Assembly: GCA_016165875.1 (NCBI GenBank) | Contig: JABBOT010000010.1 | Coordinates: 7,595,875 to 7,659,874 of the forward strand | Length of the DNA: 64,000 bases | Source: Acanthopleura granulata | Lineage: Eukaryota; Mollusca; Polyplacophora; Chitonida; Chitonidae | Direction of reading: 5' to 3' | Shown: positions 12,620-26,700 of the stretch, piece by piece | How the letters are laid out: each line of letters begins with the position of its first letter | How positions within the stretch are numbered: the stretch's first letter is position 1 | Notes under the pieces: generated by a model | Database searches by the model: none | What the model was told of the DNA's origin: nothing | The model's input: only the letters and a program-made list of their open reading frames with translations | Position numbers and translations under genes: made by a program

Positions 12620-15600
12620 TGAGTGGACTGCAGTCCTGTGGGTACAGTACAAATGAACATTACAGTAGACGGTCATAATGACATGTACTTGCTGTTGACT
12701 GCGGTCCCCGGTCCTGTGGGTACAGTACAAGTGAGCATTACAGTAGACGGTCATAATGACATGTACTTGCCGTTGACTGCGGTCCCCGGTCCTGTAGGGA
12801 CAGTACAAGTGAGCATTACAGTAGACGGTCATAATGACATGTACTTGCCGTTGACTGCGGTTCCCGGTCCTGTGGGTACAGCACAAGTGAACATTACAGT
12901 AGACGGTCATAATGACATGTACTTGCCGTTGACTGTGGTTCCCGGTCCTGTGGGTACAGTACAAGTGAGCATTACAGTAGACGGTCATAATGACATGTAC
13001 TTGCTGTTGACTGTGGTTCCCGGTCCTGTGGGTACAGTACAAGTGAGCATTACAGTAGACGGTCATAATGACATGTACTTGCTGTTGACTGTGGTTCCCG
13101 GTCCTGTGGGTACAGTACAAGTGAGCATTACAGTAGACGGTCATAATGACATGTACTTGCCGTTGACTGCGGTCCCTGGTCCTGTGGGTACAGTACAAGT
13201 GAACATTACAGTAGACGGTCATAATGACATGTACTTGCTGTTGACTGCGGTCCCCGGTCCTGTAGGGACAGTACAAGTGAACATTACAGTAGACGGTCAT
13301 AATGACATGTACTTGCCGTTGACTGCGGTCCCTGGTCCTGTGGGTACAGCACAAGTGAGCATTACAGTAGACGGTCATAATGACATGTACTTGCCGTTGA
13401 CTGCGGTCCCGGTCCTGTAGGGACAGTACAAGTGAGCATTACAGTAGACGGTCATAATGACATGTACTTGCCGTTGACTGCGGTCCCTGGTCCTGTGGGT
13501 ACAGCACCAGTGAGCATTACAGTAGACGGTCATAATGACATGTACTTGCCGTTGACTGCGGTCCCGGTCCTGTGGGTACAGCACAAGTGAACATTACAGT
13601 AGACGGTCATAATGACATGTACTTGCCGTTGACTGCGGTCCCGGTCCTGTGGGTACAGCACAAGTGAACATTACAGTAGACGGTCATAATGACATGTACT
13701 TGCCGTTGACTGCGGTCCCGGTCCTGTGGGTACAGCACAAGTGAGCATTACAGAAGACGGTCATAATGACATGTACTTGCCGTTGACTGCGGTCCCGGTC
13801 CTGTGGGTACAGCACAAGTGAGCATTACAGTAGACGGTCATAATGACATGTACTTGCCATTGACTGCGGTCCCCGGTCCTGTAGGGACAGCACAAGTGAG
13901 CATTACAGTAGACGGTCATAATGACATGTACTTGCCGTTGACTGCGGTTCCCGGTCCTGTAGGGACAGTACAAGTGAACATTACAGTAGACGGTCATAAT
14001 GACATGTACTTGCCGTTGACTGCGGTCCCCGGTCCTGTAGGGACAGCACAAGTGAGCATTACAGTAGACGGTCATAATGACATGTACTTGCCGTTGACTG
14101 CGGTTCCCGGTCCTGTGGGTACAGCACAAGTGAACATTACAGTAGACGGTCATAATGACATGTACTTGCTGTTGACTGCGGTCCCTGGTCCTGTAGGGAC
14201 AGCACAAGTGAACATTACAGTAGACAGTCATAATGACGTACTTGCTGTTGACTGCGGTCCCTGGTCCTGTAGGGACAGTACAAGTGAGCATTACAGTAGA
14301 CGGTCATAATGACGTACTTGCTGTTGACTGCGGTCCCCGGTCCTGTAGGGACAGTACAAGTGAGCATTACAGTAGACGGTCATAATGACATGTACTTGCT
14401 GTTGACTGCGGTTCCCGGTCCTGTGGGTACAGCACAAGTGAGCATTACAGTAGACGGTCATAATGACATGTACTTGCTGTTGACTGCGGTCCCTGGTCCT
14501 GTGGGTACAGTACAAGTGAGCATTACAGTAGACGGTCATAATGACATGTACTTGCTGTTGACTGCGGTTCCCGGTCCTGTGGGTACAGCACAAGTGAACA
14601 TTACAGTAGACAGTCATAATGACGTACTTGCTGTTGACTGCGGTCCCTGGTCCTGTAGGGACAGTACAAGTGAGCATTACAGTAGACGGTCATAATGACG
14701 TACTTGCTGTTGACTGCGGTCCCCGGTCCTGTAGGGACAGTACAAGTGAGCATTACAGTAGACGGTCATAATGACGTACTTGCTGTTGACTGCGGTCCCC
14801 GGTCCTGTAGGGACAGTACAAGTGAGCATTACAGTAGACGGTCATAATGACATGTACTTGCTGTTGACTGCGGTTCCCGGTCCTGTGGGTACAGTACAAG
14901 TGAACATTACAGTAGACGGTCATAATGACATGTACTTGCCATTGACTGCGGTTCCCGGTCCTGTAGGGACAGTACAAGTGAACATTACAGTAGACGGTCA
15001 TAATGACATGTACTTGCTGTTGACTGCGGTCCCCGGTCCTGTAGGGACAGTACAAGTGAGCATTACAGTAGACGGTCATAATGACATGTACTTGCTGTTG
15101 ACTGCGGTTCCCGGTCCTGTGGGTACAGTACAAGTGAACATTACAGTAGACGGTCATAATGACATGTACTTGCCATTGACTGCGGTTCCCGGTCCTGTAG
15201 GGACAGTACAAGTGAACATTACAGTAGACGGTCATAATGACATGTACTTGCTGTTGACTGCGGTCCCCGGTCCTGTAGGGACAGTACAAGTGAGCATTAC
15301 AGTAGACGGTCATAATGACATGTACTTGCTGTTGACTGCGGTCCCCGGTCCTGTAGGGACTGTACAAGTGAGCATTACAGTAGACGGTCATAATGACATG
15401 TACTTGACTGTGGTCCACTGTCCTGTGGGGACAGCACAAATGAACATAGCGGTTCACGACCATGATGACATGTAGTTGACTGTGGTCCAGTGTCATGTGG
15501 GAATAGCACAAGTGAGCATTATGGTTCACAGTCATAATGATGTGTATATGTACTTGTAGTTGACAGCAGTCCACGGTTCCATGTGAACAGTACAAGTGAA

Positions 15601-15915
15601 CAATATGGTTCATGGTCATCATGTCGTGTACTTGTAGTTGGCCGGGGGGACAGTACAAGTGAACATAACAGTTCACAGTCATAATGACATGTAGTTGACT
15701 GCGGTTCATGACCCCCTGGGGACAGTACAAGTGAACATAACAGTTCACAGTCATAATCACATGTAGTTGACTGCGGTTCATGACCCCGTGGGGAAAGTAC
15801 AAGTGAACATAACGGTTCACGGTGATAATGACATGTAGTTGACTGCGGTTCACGACCCCGTGGGGAAAGTGCAAGTGAACACAACAGTTCACGGTGATAA
15901 TGACATGTACTTTTA
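12620..15915. repeat. Large 78-bp minisatellite, about 40 units
   Basis: Units are 78 bp and each contains GACGGTCATAATGAC, ATGTACTTGC, TTGACTGCGGT and CCGGTCCTGT. Most of 12620-15470 is very homogeneous; 15470-15915 holds strongly diverged units. Some units are 77 bp (one C lost before GGTCCTG) and some 76 bp (AATGACGTACTTG, lacking AT). Because 78 is 26 codons and the unit lacks stops in several frames, long ORFs appear on both strands and break exactly at the 76/77-bp units. A homogenised tandem array, not a coding gene. Confidence 0.95.
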
Positions 15916-16924
15916 GTGGACGGTTAGTTGGTAGGTCAAAATTACAAAATGACGTGGAGTACCGCAGTCCATGTTAGTAGGTGCCAGGGTATGAATGGCA
16001 TGATTGCATGGTGTAACACGAGTTAATGATTGACATTAATACCTAAGTGGAGAAATAAAATTTTATGACTGGAGCAACCAGGCTTTAAAAGATGCCCCGC
16101 CAGTTTGATGGAGGGGAAGGGGTTGGTTGGTGGGTTGATTTGCCCAAGATTTTATAAAATATGGAGCAGTCCTCCTGATGGGCATGCTGATAGAATAAGT
16201 GAAGCTATACACTATAAAATTTAAGTTTTGCAGAATTTGAGTTTGGAGCCACACTAACTTACCTGTACAGCTAAGCTTCACTATGCACACTGGGCCATGT
16301 GTTTGCTGTGTGTGACCAATACCTTAGGTGTCTTTCTCTCATTGGTTGCTGATTAGGTTTTTGATTGGCTGGTGAGGAAACTACTTGCTCTCTGATTGGC
16401 TATTCCTCCTGCTCTGTGACTGGTTACTGTAGACAATAAAATGGAATGCTGGTTGGCCTAAAAGCTAGCCTTTTCATTGGCTGTGGTCAGCAAAGCTTGT
16501 GATCCTATAAAATGTATTCAGTTCCTTGAATTTCACTTTAAGGCATAATTTTGCCTTCCTAGAGCCTACATGAATTTCACAGCATTATGCTGAAGCCAGA
16601 CTTTACTGATTATATCTGTATTGTGATTATGTCTGACTGGTACTAAAGCTCTAGAATATTTCACGTTAAAAATGGTGGTCAAGTTTACATTTGGGGGTAA
16701 CTGAGCAGAGCGCAGAGAAAACACCTGACATCTCCAGGTAGCTAACAAACGCACTGCTGAATCAGGGAGTGATGAGGATCACTTGACTCCAACGAGAGCA
16801 ATACTTCAGTCAGTGAAGAGTAGAGATATGGAGATAGGGGAAAGGTATGAGACAAAGCTGCAGCTCTTCCAAATAATGCAGAAATAACAAGGAAGACCAC
16901 AGCAAGCAGTATCTTATGTATATT

Positions 16925-17095
16925 TGGGTTTTACGTTATACTCAAGTTTTCAGTTATATGACGAGGAGTCCTTAGGATATAAATACATATGCCGCAACTG
17001 GAACAATGTCGAAGACACCAGACATGACACCCCATCACATTATACTGATGTAATCGCGCTGGTTGTTGGTGTTTGTTGACCACCAGTTATCTAAA
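16925..17095 (-). mobile_element. SINE family B fragment, minus orientation
   Basis: Contains the minus-strand form of the block seen at 5187-5225: on the reverse strand it reads ATGTGATGGGGTGTCATGTC followed by TGGTGTCTTCGAC, and ends in a GTATAACGTAAAACCC-like tail. Ends are approximate. Confidence 0.6.
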
Positions 17096-17837
17096 CTTTG
17101 GGGAGGCTAGCTTGGTAGAACCAACAGGAAACGAACACAACACAGAAGTGGAGACATCTTGTATTCCCTGACCAGCTGGACAGGTAGACCATAGGCCTTT
17201 CTAACTGCAACTTGGACTCTAACTCTCACCAACTGCCCAGCACACATCAGTGCAGGGCTTTTATAGCCCCAGCGAGGACCTCACAGAAGACAATTAATTG
17301 CCAAGCTGTGAGAGTTCCAGTCAGCACAAGGCTAACTAGGATTTGTGTTTTTATAACATCAAAAACACTGCTTTTACAGGGACTATAATGCATACATCTA
17401 ACAACTTTTAACCACTACTAAATTATCCAGGTATACTCTACAAGTATATTAAATATGAAAAATATACTGTATCTACTGTTCTAACTACACACCATTTAAT
17501 CCCTAAGAAACAACTCAGTCATATTTAATTCTATTTTAAATCTATCGTAACTTCCAGGTATTCACCAAGCTATGGTATAACTGTGACCATGTTAAATTAC
17601 ATGACAGTAGGAACACACTCATATGCAACATCCCTACCTTATGTTATGAACTAGTTATGAATTTCATCCTTAAAGTTGTGAAACGTAACACACCAATCGA
17701 GTGAAAGAGTGGGAAACAACATCCTAACTACAGCCTTACTGCACTGACACCGAGATGACCAGTCTTGTTTCCTTGCTCTAACCTCTCACCTCTGTGCCAA
17801 GCACAGCAGTAGCAAGTACCATTTTTAAAGTTTTTGG

Positions 17838-18161
17838 TATGACCTGTCCCAGGATTGAGCCCAGATCTCCTGTCCCTGAGTCAGACACTCTAAGCACAAA
17901 GCCACCAAAGCTCCTCAGCACTGTGGCACTTTCAAATCGGCACTGCAGTCAACAGTTGTATTTATTTATTTGATACGTGTTTTACGCCGTATTCAAGAAT
18001 ATTTCACTTATATGACGGCATCAAGCATTATGGTGTGAGGAAACCGGGCAGAGCTCAGGGGAAAACCTCAACCATCCACAGGTTGTTGGCAGACCTTCCC
18101 ACATACGGCCAGAGAGGGAGCCAGTATGAGCTGGACATTACAAGTGGCTGCACTGCCCTGC
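17838..18161 (-). mobile_element. Two adjacent SINE pieces, minus orientation
   Basis: On the reverse strand 17930-17838 is a tRNA-like head (GGTGGCTTTGTGCTTAGAG, then B-box-like GGGCTCAATCC). Next to it, 18161-17956 is a family A body (CAGCTCATACTGGCTCCCTC, GGAAGGTCTGCCAACAACC, CTCTGCCCGGTTTCCTC) with tail ACGGCGTAAAACACG. They may be one composite or two insertions. Confidence 0.7.
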
Positions 18162-19307
18162 CAAAAAAAAGTGTGTGAAAGTTTGAAGTACAGTGCTGTG
18201 TGGTGAAAGTTTGGCTGTCTTGATTACCTCATACGTAAAGAAGGAAACAAATGAACACTCCCCTGATTAAGGATTATATTCTCATGTTTTCCATAACATA
18301 ACAACCACAACTGAACTGGAGGAACAAAAAAGTCTTTGTTTTTTAACAAAAGTAATAAACGAAAAAAAAACAAAAAAAAAGAAATAACATCATGAAGTAG
18401 TTATCACAATTATATAATTTTTCGCAAGTGTTTAAATTTTCCATTCTCGTCAAGTAGTCCACCTACTGACAAAAACAACACATGAAAGTAAACTAATAAG
18501 ATCATCATGATATTAATTAAAATCACTCAACTGTGTATACGAAACGATATGAGAAATAATTCTGTGATACTTACACTAAGGACATGGACAACGATGAAAT
18601 ACATGTAGATCGACAATGATAAAAATGGTGTGTTAGGTATATGTGTAATAAAAGCCTTACACAATCACATGTTCTACCAATATGTGAGAGGCATTGGGCA
18701 GGTTCGTCGTAAGGAGGTGAAAAACTAATCAAGATCTCAACTGTAAAACTTGTCAAAACATTTAAACTGGTTGGAACATTTCTAACTGCACAATTTTAAG
18801 TGCCAACTTAACAAAACCAGATGACAAATATTTTACATGTATGTTCAAATCATAGAAACTAGTTCCAGACAACTGACCACTGTCAAATATATTCACAACC
18901 TGATGTCAGTGGTCACAGGTACATAACATGTACTTCCAGGACAACAAATCAGTGCGTGTTGTAAGCTAGATCAGAGAGTTCATGCCACATCTTTACATTG
19001 GTCAATTAGGTACATGTAGACATCTATTCATAATGTGCAATAAAGTTCACATTATCACTGTGAAGAGGCCATGTACCACTACACTTGATATTAGAATTAT
19101 TCTATAATAATGAAACTGCCCTTGAAAAACTTGAATTGTGAGTTCTGGAGATCACCAATTGCAACAAACAATATCCATCAGCCCAATACCAGAAACTTAA
19201 TTATGTCTAACATCATAATCAATATGACAATTTTGGAATATGTGGGAAAAACGAGAAGACATATGAATGGCATAGAGTGCACTCGTGCAACAAACTGATG
19301 AAAATGC

Positions 19308-19420
19308 AACTAGCCACATTGTATGAGCCAAAAACTAGCCACATTGTATGAGCCAAAAACTAGTCACATTGTATGAGCCAAAAACTAGCCACATTGTATG
19401 AGCCAAAAACTAGCCAGGAG
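19308..19420. repeat. 25-bp tandem repeat, about 4.3 copies
   Basis: Near-perfect repetition of a 25-bp unit made of ACTAGCCACATTGTATGAG followed by CCAAAA. One unit carries ACTAGTCAC instead of ACTAGCCAC. Confidence 0.92.
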
Positions 19421-19559
19421 ATTTTATATCTATTTTAATCAGCAGTCACATGTCATCAGAAGCTTACTAGTACAAAAGGAATTTACCAATCAGTTAGCCT
19501 GAAACAACACCTTGATCTATCTCACGTAACCCTGAATCATGGCCTTGATCCATCCCCCC

Positions 19560-20565
19560 CTCCCCTACTCACGCACAAACACTCACAGCAAACCTGAGGC
19601 ATAGTCATCCCACCCACAGTAAACCTGCGGCACAGAGTCATCCTCCCATCCCCTGCGCACACACACACACCCACAGTAAACCTGTGGCACAGAGTCATCC
19701 TCCTATCCCCTGCGCACACACACACACATACAGTAAACCTGAGGCACAGAGTCATCCTCCCATCCCCTGTGCACACACACACCCCCACAGTAAACCTGAG
19801 GCACAGAGACATCCTCCCATCCCCTGCGCACACACACACACCCACAGTAAACCTGAGGGACAGAGTCATCCTCCCATCCCCTGCACACACACACACACCC
19901 ACAGTAAACCTGAGGCACAGAGACATCCTCCCATCCCCTGCGCACACACACACACCCACAGTAAACCTGAGGCACAGAGTCATCCCCCCATCCCCTGCAT
20001 ACACACACACCCACAGTAAACCTGAGGCATAGAGTCATCCCCCCATCCCCTGCGCACACACACACACCCACAGTAAACCTGAGGCACAGAGCCATCCCCC
20101 CATCCCCTGCACACACACACACACACCCACAGTAAACCTGAGGCACAGAGTCATCCTCCCATTCCCTGCGCACACACACACACACCCACAGTAAACCTGA
20201 GGCATAGAGTCATCCCCCCATCCTCTGCACACACACACACACCCACACCAAACCTGAGGGACAGAGTCATCCTCCCATCCCTTGCACACACACACACACA
20301 CCCACAGTAAACTTGCGGCACAGAGCCATCCCCCCATCCCCTGCACACACACACACACACCCACAGTAAACCTGAGGCACAGAGCCATCCTCCCATCCCC
20401 TGCACACACACACACACACCCACAGTAAACCTGCGGCACAGAGCCATCCTCCAATCCCCTGCACACACACACACACCCACAGTAAACCTGAGGCACAGAG
20501 TCATCCTCCCATCCCCTGCACACACACACACACACCCACAGTAAACCTGAGGCGCAGAGCCGCTT
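19560..20565. repeat. About 58-bp minisatellite carrying an internal (CA)n tract
   Basis: About 17 units, each with CCCACAGTAAACCTGAGGC, ACAGAGTCATCCTCCCATC, CCCTGC and a CA run of roughly 8-20 bp whose length differs from unit to unit. Open frames on both strands follow from the composition and are not genes. It begins about 160 bp beyond the stop codon of the minus-strand gene that ends at 20726, so it may lie in or near that gene's 3' end. Confidence 0.93.
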
Positions 20566-20725
20566 GGCAATCCTGAATCATGACCACGATCCCTTCAGTA
20601 AGCCTGTCATGAGCTTAATCACACTAGCACGCCTGAATCCGGGCCTTGCTCTGCCCCTTACAGGTGTGAATCATGGTTTTGATCCCCCTCAGTAAGGCTG
20701 GTCTGAAACATGGCAGAAATTCCCC

Positions 20726-23700
20726 TCAACAAGCCTGAATCATGGCAATGGCCTCCTCTTGACTAATTTGTCTCACATCCATGTAGATCTTCACAAACAT
20801 CTCAGGTAACAGCACCTTCATCAAGTAGTCCAAATACTGTTGAGGAAAAGACAAATTTTGACAACAGTCATGTATAAACACAAAATCCAACAAGGCATAG
20901 AGTCACTGTACATCACCTTTATAGCTTATTCCTTGCACTGAGTGACAGCGAAAACATAGAGCTCGAACTGCATTCATTTAGATCCTTACACTTCAAACAA
21001 TATAACCTGTGGCCTTCATATAACCAATGCCAGAAATGTACTTTAATCTGAATAAAATGGAGTAAAGCGATATTAAGTATGATAGCCGGAGAGAGTTACA
21101 CCAAAGTTTCCTATGCTATATGTAAACAAAAAGAGAAGAGAGATTCAATACTGACACTGAAAGGCCACCTTAATCATTTTGCCTGTGTACTTTTGGAAAC
21201 CTAAAAAGGGATAAAAGACCTCCATTTAAAATATCATGACATGTTATACATCCTATTTTCTTTACCTTTTTGTGCTTTTTGCAAAATATTGACAATAAGG
21301 AGTCCATAACCAAATCTGCTTGCTCGTCTGAAAAGGTTCCAAAGTACACCTGGTACATTAAACTTTCTGAAAGAGAAAAAATACCATAAATGCAATTAAC
21401 AAAATTACAATTAAATGTGATCATTGATATCCCAATGGTTTGGCTGTGGCTGGAAGGCAGGGAATTTGCCCAGAGCCTAGGTGGTTTCCCCTACTTAAAA
21501 ACTTGATTGTCATCCTATAAACTGGAGTACTGCAATAAACCCTATTCAAGTAAGTAAATTAAAGAAATACATTTACCAGCTATTTGGCATTTAACTTTCT
21601 GGGCATAACAGATATTTTAGCAGAAAGACCTCTTTAAGATTTGAACCAGTGTCATCCAAGTAAGACGCCAGACACACAGCATTTTATAATTCCACAAGTC
21701 AGTCTCGTAGTATGCTTCTGATACTAAAGCAATCACTATTTTAGTACCACCGCCAGTAATATCATTCAGAAAGGGTAGTGCAGGCTTATTAGACAATGGG
21801 TACAAGGATTTCAAACAGGTTCTACAAGGGACGTGCAAAATGGCTTGGGATATTCATGCCATTTCCATGTGCATGTAAACAAGCATCTTGAGGATCTAGA
21901 TTCCTTGCCAATGGGGCCTGGAAAGGAAATGAAAAACATACATAGCTGAAACAAACTTAGATGTGGTAGCGAGGCTACCAGAGAGCTTGCCTGTAGGGAA
22001 TAGATAGAAATATGCAGTACACTAAGTGAGGAATTCAGCAATGTATGGTATTTAATATGCACACACAGTGTGTTCAAACCCTGACTCAGGACATGCAGTA
22101 TTTTTGAAGATACCACCATTAACATTTTGTTTAACACAAATTCTAATACTCAGTACACTAAGTGAGGAATTCAGCAATTTATGGTATTTAATATGCACAC
22201 ACAGAATAACGATGGAATATCCCCCCTTGTGTCCTTATGCTCTAAATGTGTGCAAACCCTGTGGTCAATACATGCAGTAGTTTTGAAGATACCACCCCAA
22301 ACATTTTGTTTGACACTGATTCTAATACACACTACACAAAGTGAGGAATTCCATAATTTACAGTATTTAATAAGAACACACAGAAACAACGAGGAAGATC
22401 CACCTCACTTTACAGTGCTCTACGTGTGTTCAAACCCTGAATCAAGACATGCAGCATTTTTGAAGATACCACCACTAACATTCTGTTTAACACAAATTCT
22501 AATACTCAGTACCCTAAGTGAGGAATTCAGTAAATTACAATATTTAATATGCACACGCCAAATCAACTATGGAATGTCCCTCTTGTGTTACATGTGTGTA
22601 AATCCTGAGTTCAATGCATGTAATATCATATTAGATACTACCTCTAACATCTTGTTTAACACTGCTTTCCCTTAAACACTTTTGACCCTGAGGGTATAGG
22701 GTCTGGGTACAACATAAACTACGCCCCTACTCAGTACAGGCCAGTTAAAAAATGATATGAAGTACAGATTGAAGATAACATGCATATCTTCACTGTGAAG
22801 TGCAAAAACCTCTTTCTCTCAAGATTCTGGTGCTTAGTGTATACACAGCGATTCCAATCATTTTTAAAATAATATTTACTTAAAGCTTATCCATCAAATA
22901 CATTTCAACTTTAAAATTAACCAGGCACTTTACTAACATGACACATGATTTACACTCCAATGTCAGTTCATCACTGTTGAGTGCTCTCATGTCAAACTAA
23001 GAAATCCAGTGACATGCCTATTGACAATCTGTTACCCCATAATCCCATGGCTATTGCCACGCTTCCATGGGACTTGAATACCACTGATTCACATGTACAA
23101 GACATGAGAAACCAGGTAAGCACAGAGATTAGTATATGACTACACCTGAGTATCATTTTGACATATATCTCACTTACTTTTGGCGTTCCCCCCAGCCTTG
23201 TAATCCTGGTGCCGCCGACAGAATATCTGCAAACAATTAACAGGACAGAAATGAGGCTTATATTTACACAAGGGGTCCAAAAAGTAAACCTAAAACTGGC
23301 TGATAAAACGAGTTCCAACTCCAGAAACAAGATGACATTAAATCTTCTTGATGTTTTTGAAAGGCGCAAAGATATGCAACTTTAATAAATAATTTGCACA
23401 GCATATGAGCTTATACATGTGGCACTGACTACATAACATTCTTCCTCATCCCATAAGTGAAGAGATAATCTATCTTCAGGCTTACAATCACTGCAAACTG
23501 ATTTTACAAACCTTTCCCTGAAATATATCACGCAAGTAGTCTTCATTCTGGTGAACTATGAATATCAATTCCTCACCGCTGATATCACTCATCTCCCTGA
23601 GTAGAAGAAAAAGCATTCATAAATGTCAGCATATAACACTCTCATTCCTCAGTTCTGCATTTAACAAACCACTGAAGTTTAATGAGTTACAGAGGGGTGA

Positions 23701-26700
23701 AATATTAAATTTCTTCCGTCACAGGTTTTTTTCCCTCTTATCACTAAAATATACTGGATTAGACCAAAAATTATTTCAGAAATTTCCATGAATAGTGTGC
23801 TAAAACACATCTATCACATGCGCCAGGTAATTTGTGTTATCACCAGTTTATGGAACTCTCAAGTCAAGCAAAATGAGTAACTTAGCACTTTAACAAGTAT
23901 TCCTTACTTGACAGATCTGACAGCTGTCCACATGGCTGCCACATGTTTTTCATCCTTCCTCAGCTGAGTGCAGGATTGAGATTCCTGCAGGATGCCATCC
24001 AGTTCTCCTTCAGCATCAGAGTTCAAGTCAATCACTTCAGCAAACTTCTCACACTGCTGAAATACTTCTGAAACCCTCTTTGAGAGTCTCTGTTTCTTCT
24101 CTGATGGACTGGTATATTTTAGCAGCTTTCTCTTCCTCTGGTCAGTACTGGTAGGAGACGCTCTGCTGCCTTTCAGTGATGTTTCTGACATCTTCAACAG
24201 AGGGACACTGCAATGTTTCACGGACGGAGATATAGGCTCTGATTCACACTCCTGAGGGCACATGCCCTTCACTGGTTGGCTGAGTTTGACAGATTTCCTC
24301 AGCCTGTGAGGATTTTCACAAGAATCGGACAGCTTCCTCTTTCTGTCCTCCAGATCACTGTTCTCAGAGAAAACCGAAGTCTTTGTTAAGTTATTCTTGA
24401 AATTTGGTGATGTTGAAGTGGCCAACATACATATATCTTCTTCAGGAGATTCAAATGCAACAATTTCAGCGTCACTGTCATTTCCAGACTGCTCAGTGTG
24501 ATTCTTTTTTGTTTTCATTTTCAGCCTGTTATGTTTTTTGCCTCGCCCAAGTGGCAATCTATGAGTAGTGTCACTTTCACTGCCTATCAGGCCCAGCATT
24601 GCCCTATTTATTTTTTGATTTCTCCTTACGTGTTTCTCATTAGCCACAACAGCGTACCCTCCAAACACACCATGAGAATCTTTACAATTCTTTGTTTGAG
24701 ACTCCGAGTTTACAGTCTCTGTTGTTTCCTCGCAAGTTTCACTGCACTGTTTGGATGACAGCCATTCATTGTTGCTATCACCTGATGACACAATATCAGG
24801 AAGGTCATCCACTGGGAGAACATCTTCAGCTGGCTTCTGGGTCAGTTTTACCTTCCTTTTGTACTGCTTGGAGAGTTTGTTGGTACATTGCTGAAGGCTG
24901 CACTCAAATAAAAAATAAAAACAGAAGATTAAAAAGCAATACATGTCTTTAATTCTGACATGAAGGGTTATACAGAAGTGCATGCAAAACATGTCTCCCT
25001 CCTACTAGCATGTGAATGCCATATGGCATTGAGCCAAAAGGCGGGAACAGAAAAATCAGGAGCACTCTGGAAGTGTTGTTTCCCATGATCTACTTTACAT
25101 AACATACATATATTAGGACATAACTTGGTCTAACATGGACAAAACGCTGTGAGCTCAAGTCCACATTTGGCTGACTTCCTCTCTGATCATGCGTGGTAGG
25201 GTATGTAGCAACCTGTGGATGGTTGTGGGTTTTCCATGGAACCTGCCAGGTTTCATCCCACTATAATGCTGGCCGCCATCGTATAAGTGATATATTGTTG
25301 AGCATGACAAATACACCAATCAAACAAACAGACTTGATCATGGTGAAGCCACATGTGACATGCCAAGTTTCAATCCAACACGACAAAGTATGGAAAGCAG
25401 GACAAAAAAGCAGCCATAAGTCGAGGGAGTACATTAGTAGCGGGCAGGTAGCAATTTTCGACAACTGTAGTTGGCAAAAGTGCCACCGATCCAAGCTTAT
25501 TAGAAAATCAAAAGTTATATGTCATTGATGTGTCGCTCTTGTGAAAGAGATTTCTTGTGCCTTTGTCACAGTAACATTGACTTTCACATGCTTCTACAAC
25601 TGTGAGTTTATTATATCTTGCATTTATGCATTTGGAAACCAATGCTTTATTTTTTTGTGAGAGTCTTCATATTTAGTCCTGCTGACTTGCATGTTTTCCC
25701 ATTGCAAATGATACTTCCTGTGTGATGCGCACATTGCCTGGAAATCTGCACAGGTTGTAACTATGAGCGGTAAGACACTAGATGAACAGAGAGGCAAGTG
25801 AAACATGCTGACTTACTGACCTTCATGATCCATGCACATTATTGGCTGTATGACACAAGATTCACCGGACAACAGGTCCACCCCTAAAACACCCCAGGAC
25901 AAAATGCTCCCCCCCCCCCCCGACAGAATACCCATGCCTTATGTCAAAAGCAGGTAAAATACCCACCGCCCAAAAGAATAGCTGGAACAGAGCCGTCAAA
26001 CAGCTTGTAGACTACTCGCATCCAAGTATATGGGCTTCTATTGAGAGCATAGGGAAAGTGAAATGCATGTGTCGTCACCACACATCTGGCCAATGATGCA
26101 ATTGGAAGCCGCATGAAGAAAAGAGTGTATCACACCACCAAAGATCTGCAACAACGACTTAAAAACCTGTGCTTGGATGTGGCAGCTGAGAGGAAAACAA
26201 CACTGGAATTCCTTCGAGGAACTGGAAGCAACATTTGTTTTTAGACATTATGACTGTTTTGTGCTTTTGGATACATTCTCATTTCATGTAATTTCGATTT
26301 ATATCGTTAATCTCTCCTGTGCTTCAGTACTACCTCATTGATAGCTTCAAATATCAACATTCTTTTTTTTGTAACTTCATGTTTTAGTAAACAATAAATT
26401 CTTGCAATAATAAGACATGGGCTTTTCATTTGTTTACTCATTTGTTTACCCTTTTTTCCAGAAAGACACATGCAGTAGCAACGACTTGGTCATCCTGATG
26501 ATTTTGAACAATTATCATTAGACATGTTAATTATGGATTCTTGCTTCCTTTCCAAACATTTTTAGTTTGTCTTCTTAAAAAAGTGATGGAAAAGAAAGAT
26601 AATATATTCAGGGAAGGGTATTGCTAAAAATGTCGTTTTATTTCTTTACATTTTTGGCCATTAACAAAACAAAAAGATACCAATCCAAAGGATTGCTGAA

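Larger units (their letters stand above)
15916..19307. other. Intergenic stretch with SINE remnants only
   Basis: No gene recognised. It contains SINE pieces at 16925-17095 and 17838-18161 (listed separately), an A-rich tract near 18350-18385, and otherwise unremarkable AT-rich sequence. Confidence 0.5.

Noticed and set aside
12515..15892. Long open frames on both strands over 12.5-15.9 kb (up to 379 codons)
   Set aside because: They arise because the 78-bp repeat unit is a multiple of three and free of stops; they break exactly at 76- and 77-bp units and lack splice or family support.
12620..15915. CRISPR-like array
   Set aside because: The whole unit is repeated, with no unique spacers, and the genome is an animal one.
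19537..20570. Cys/Val-rich and His/Thr/Pro-rich ORFs in the CA minisatellite
   Set aside because: Translations of the (CA)n/(GT)n repeat in several frames; no independent evidence of coding.
21811..22137. Possible extra exon between 23178 and 21366
   Set aside because: An acceptor exists near 21917, but the flanking exons already join in phase and the open stretch lies beside the 178-bp array.
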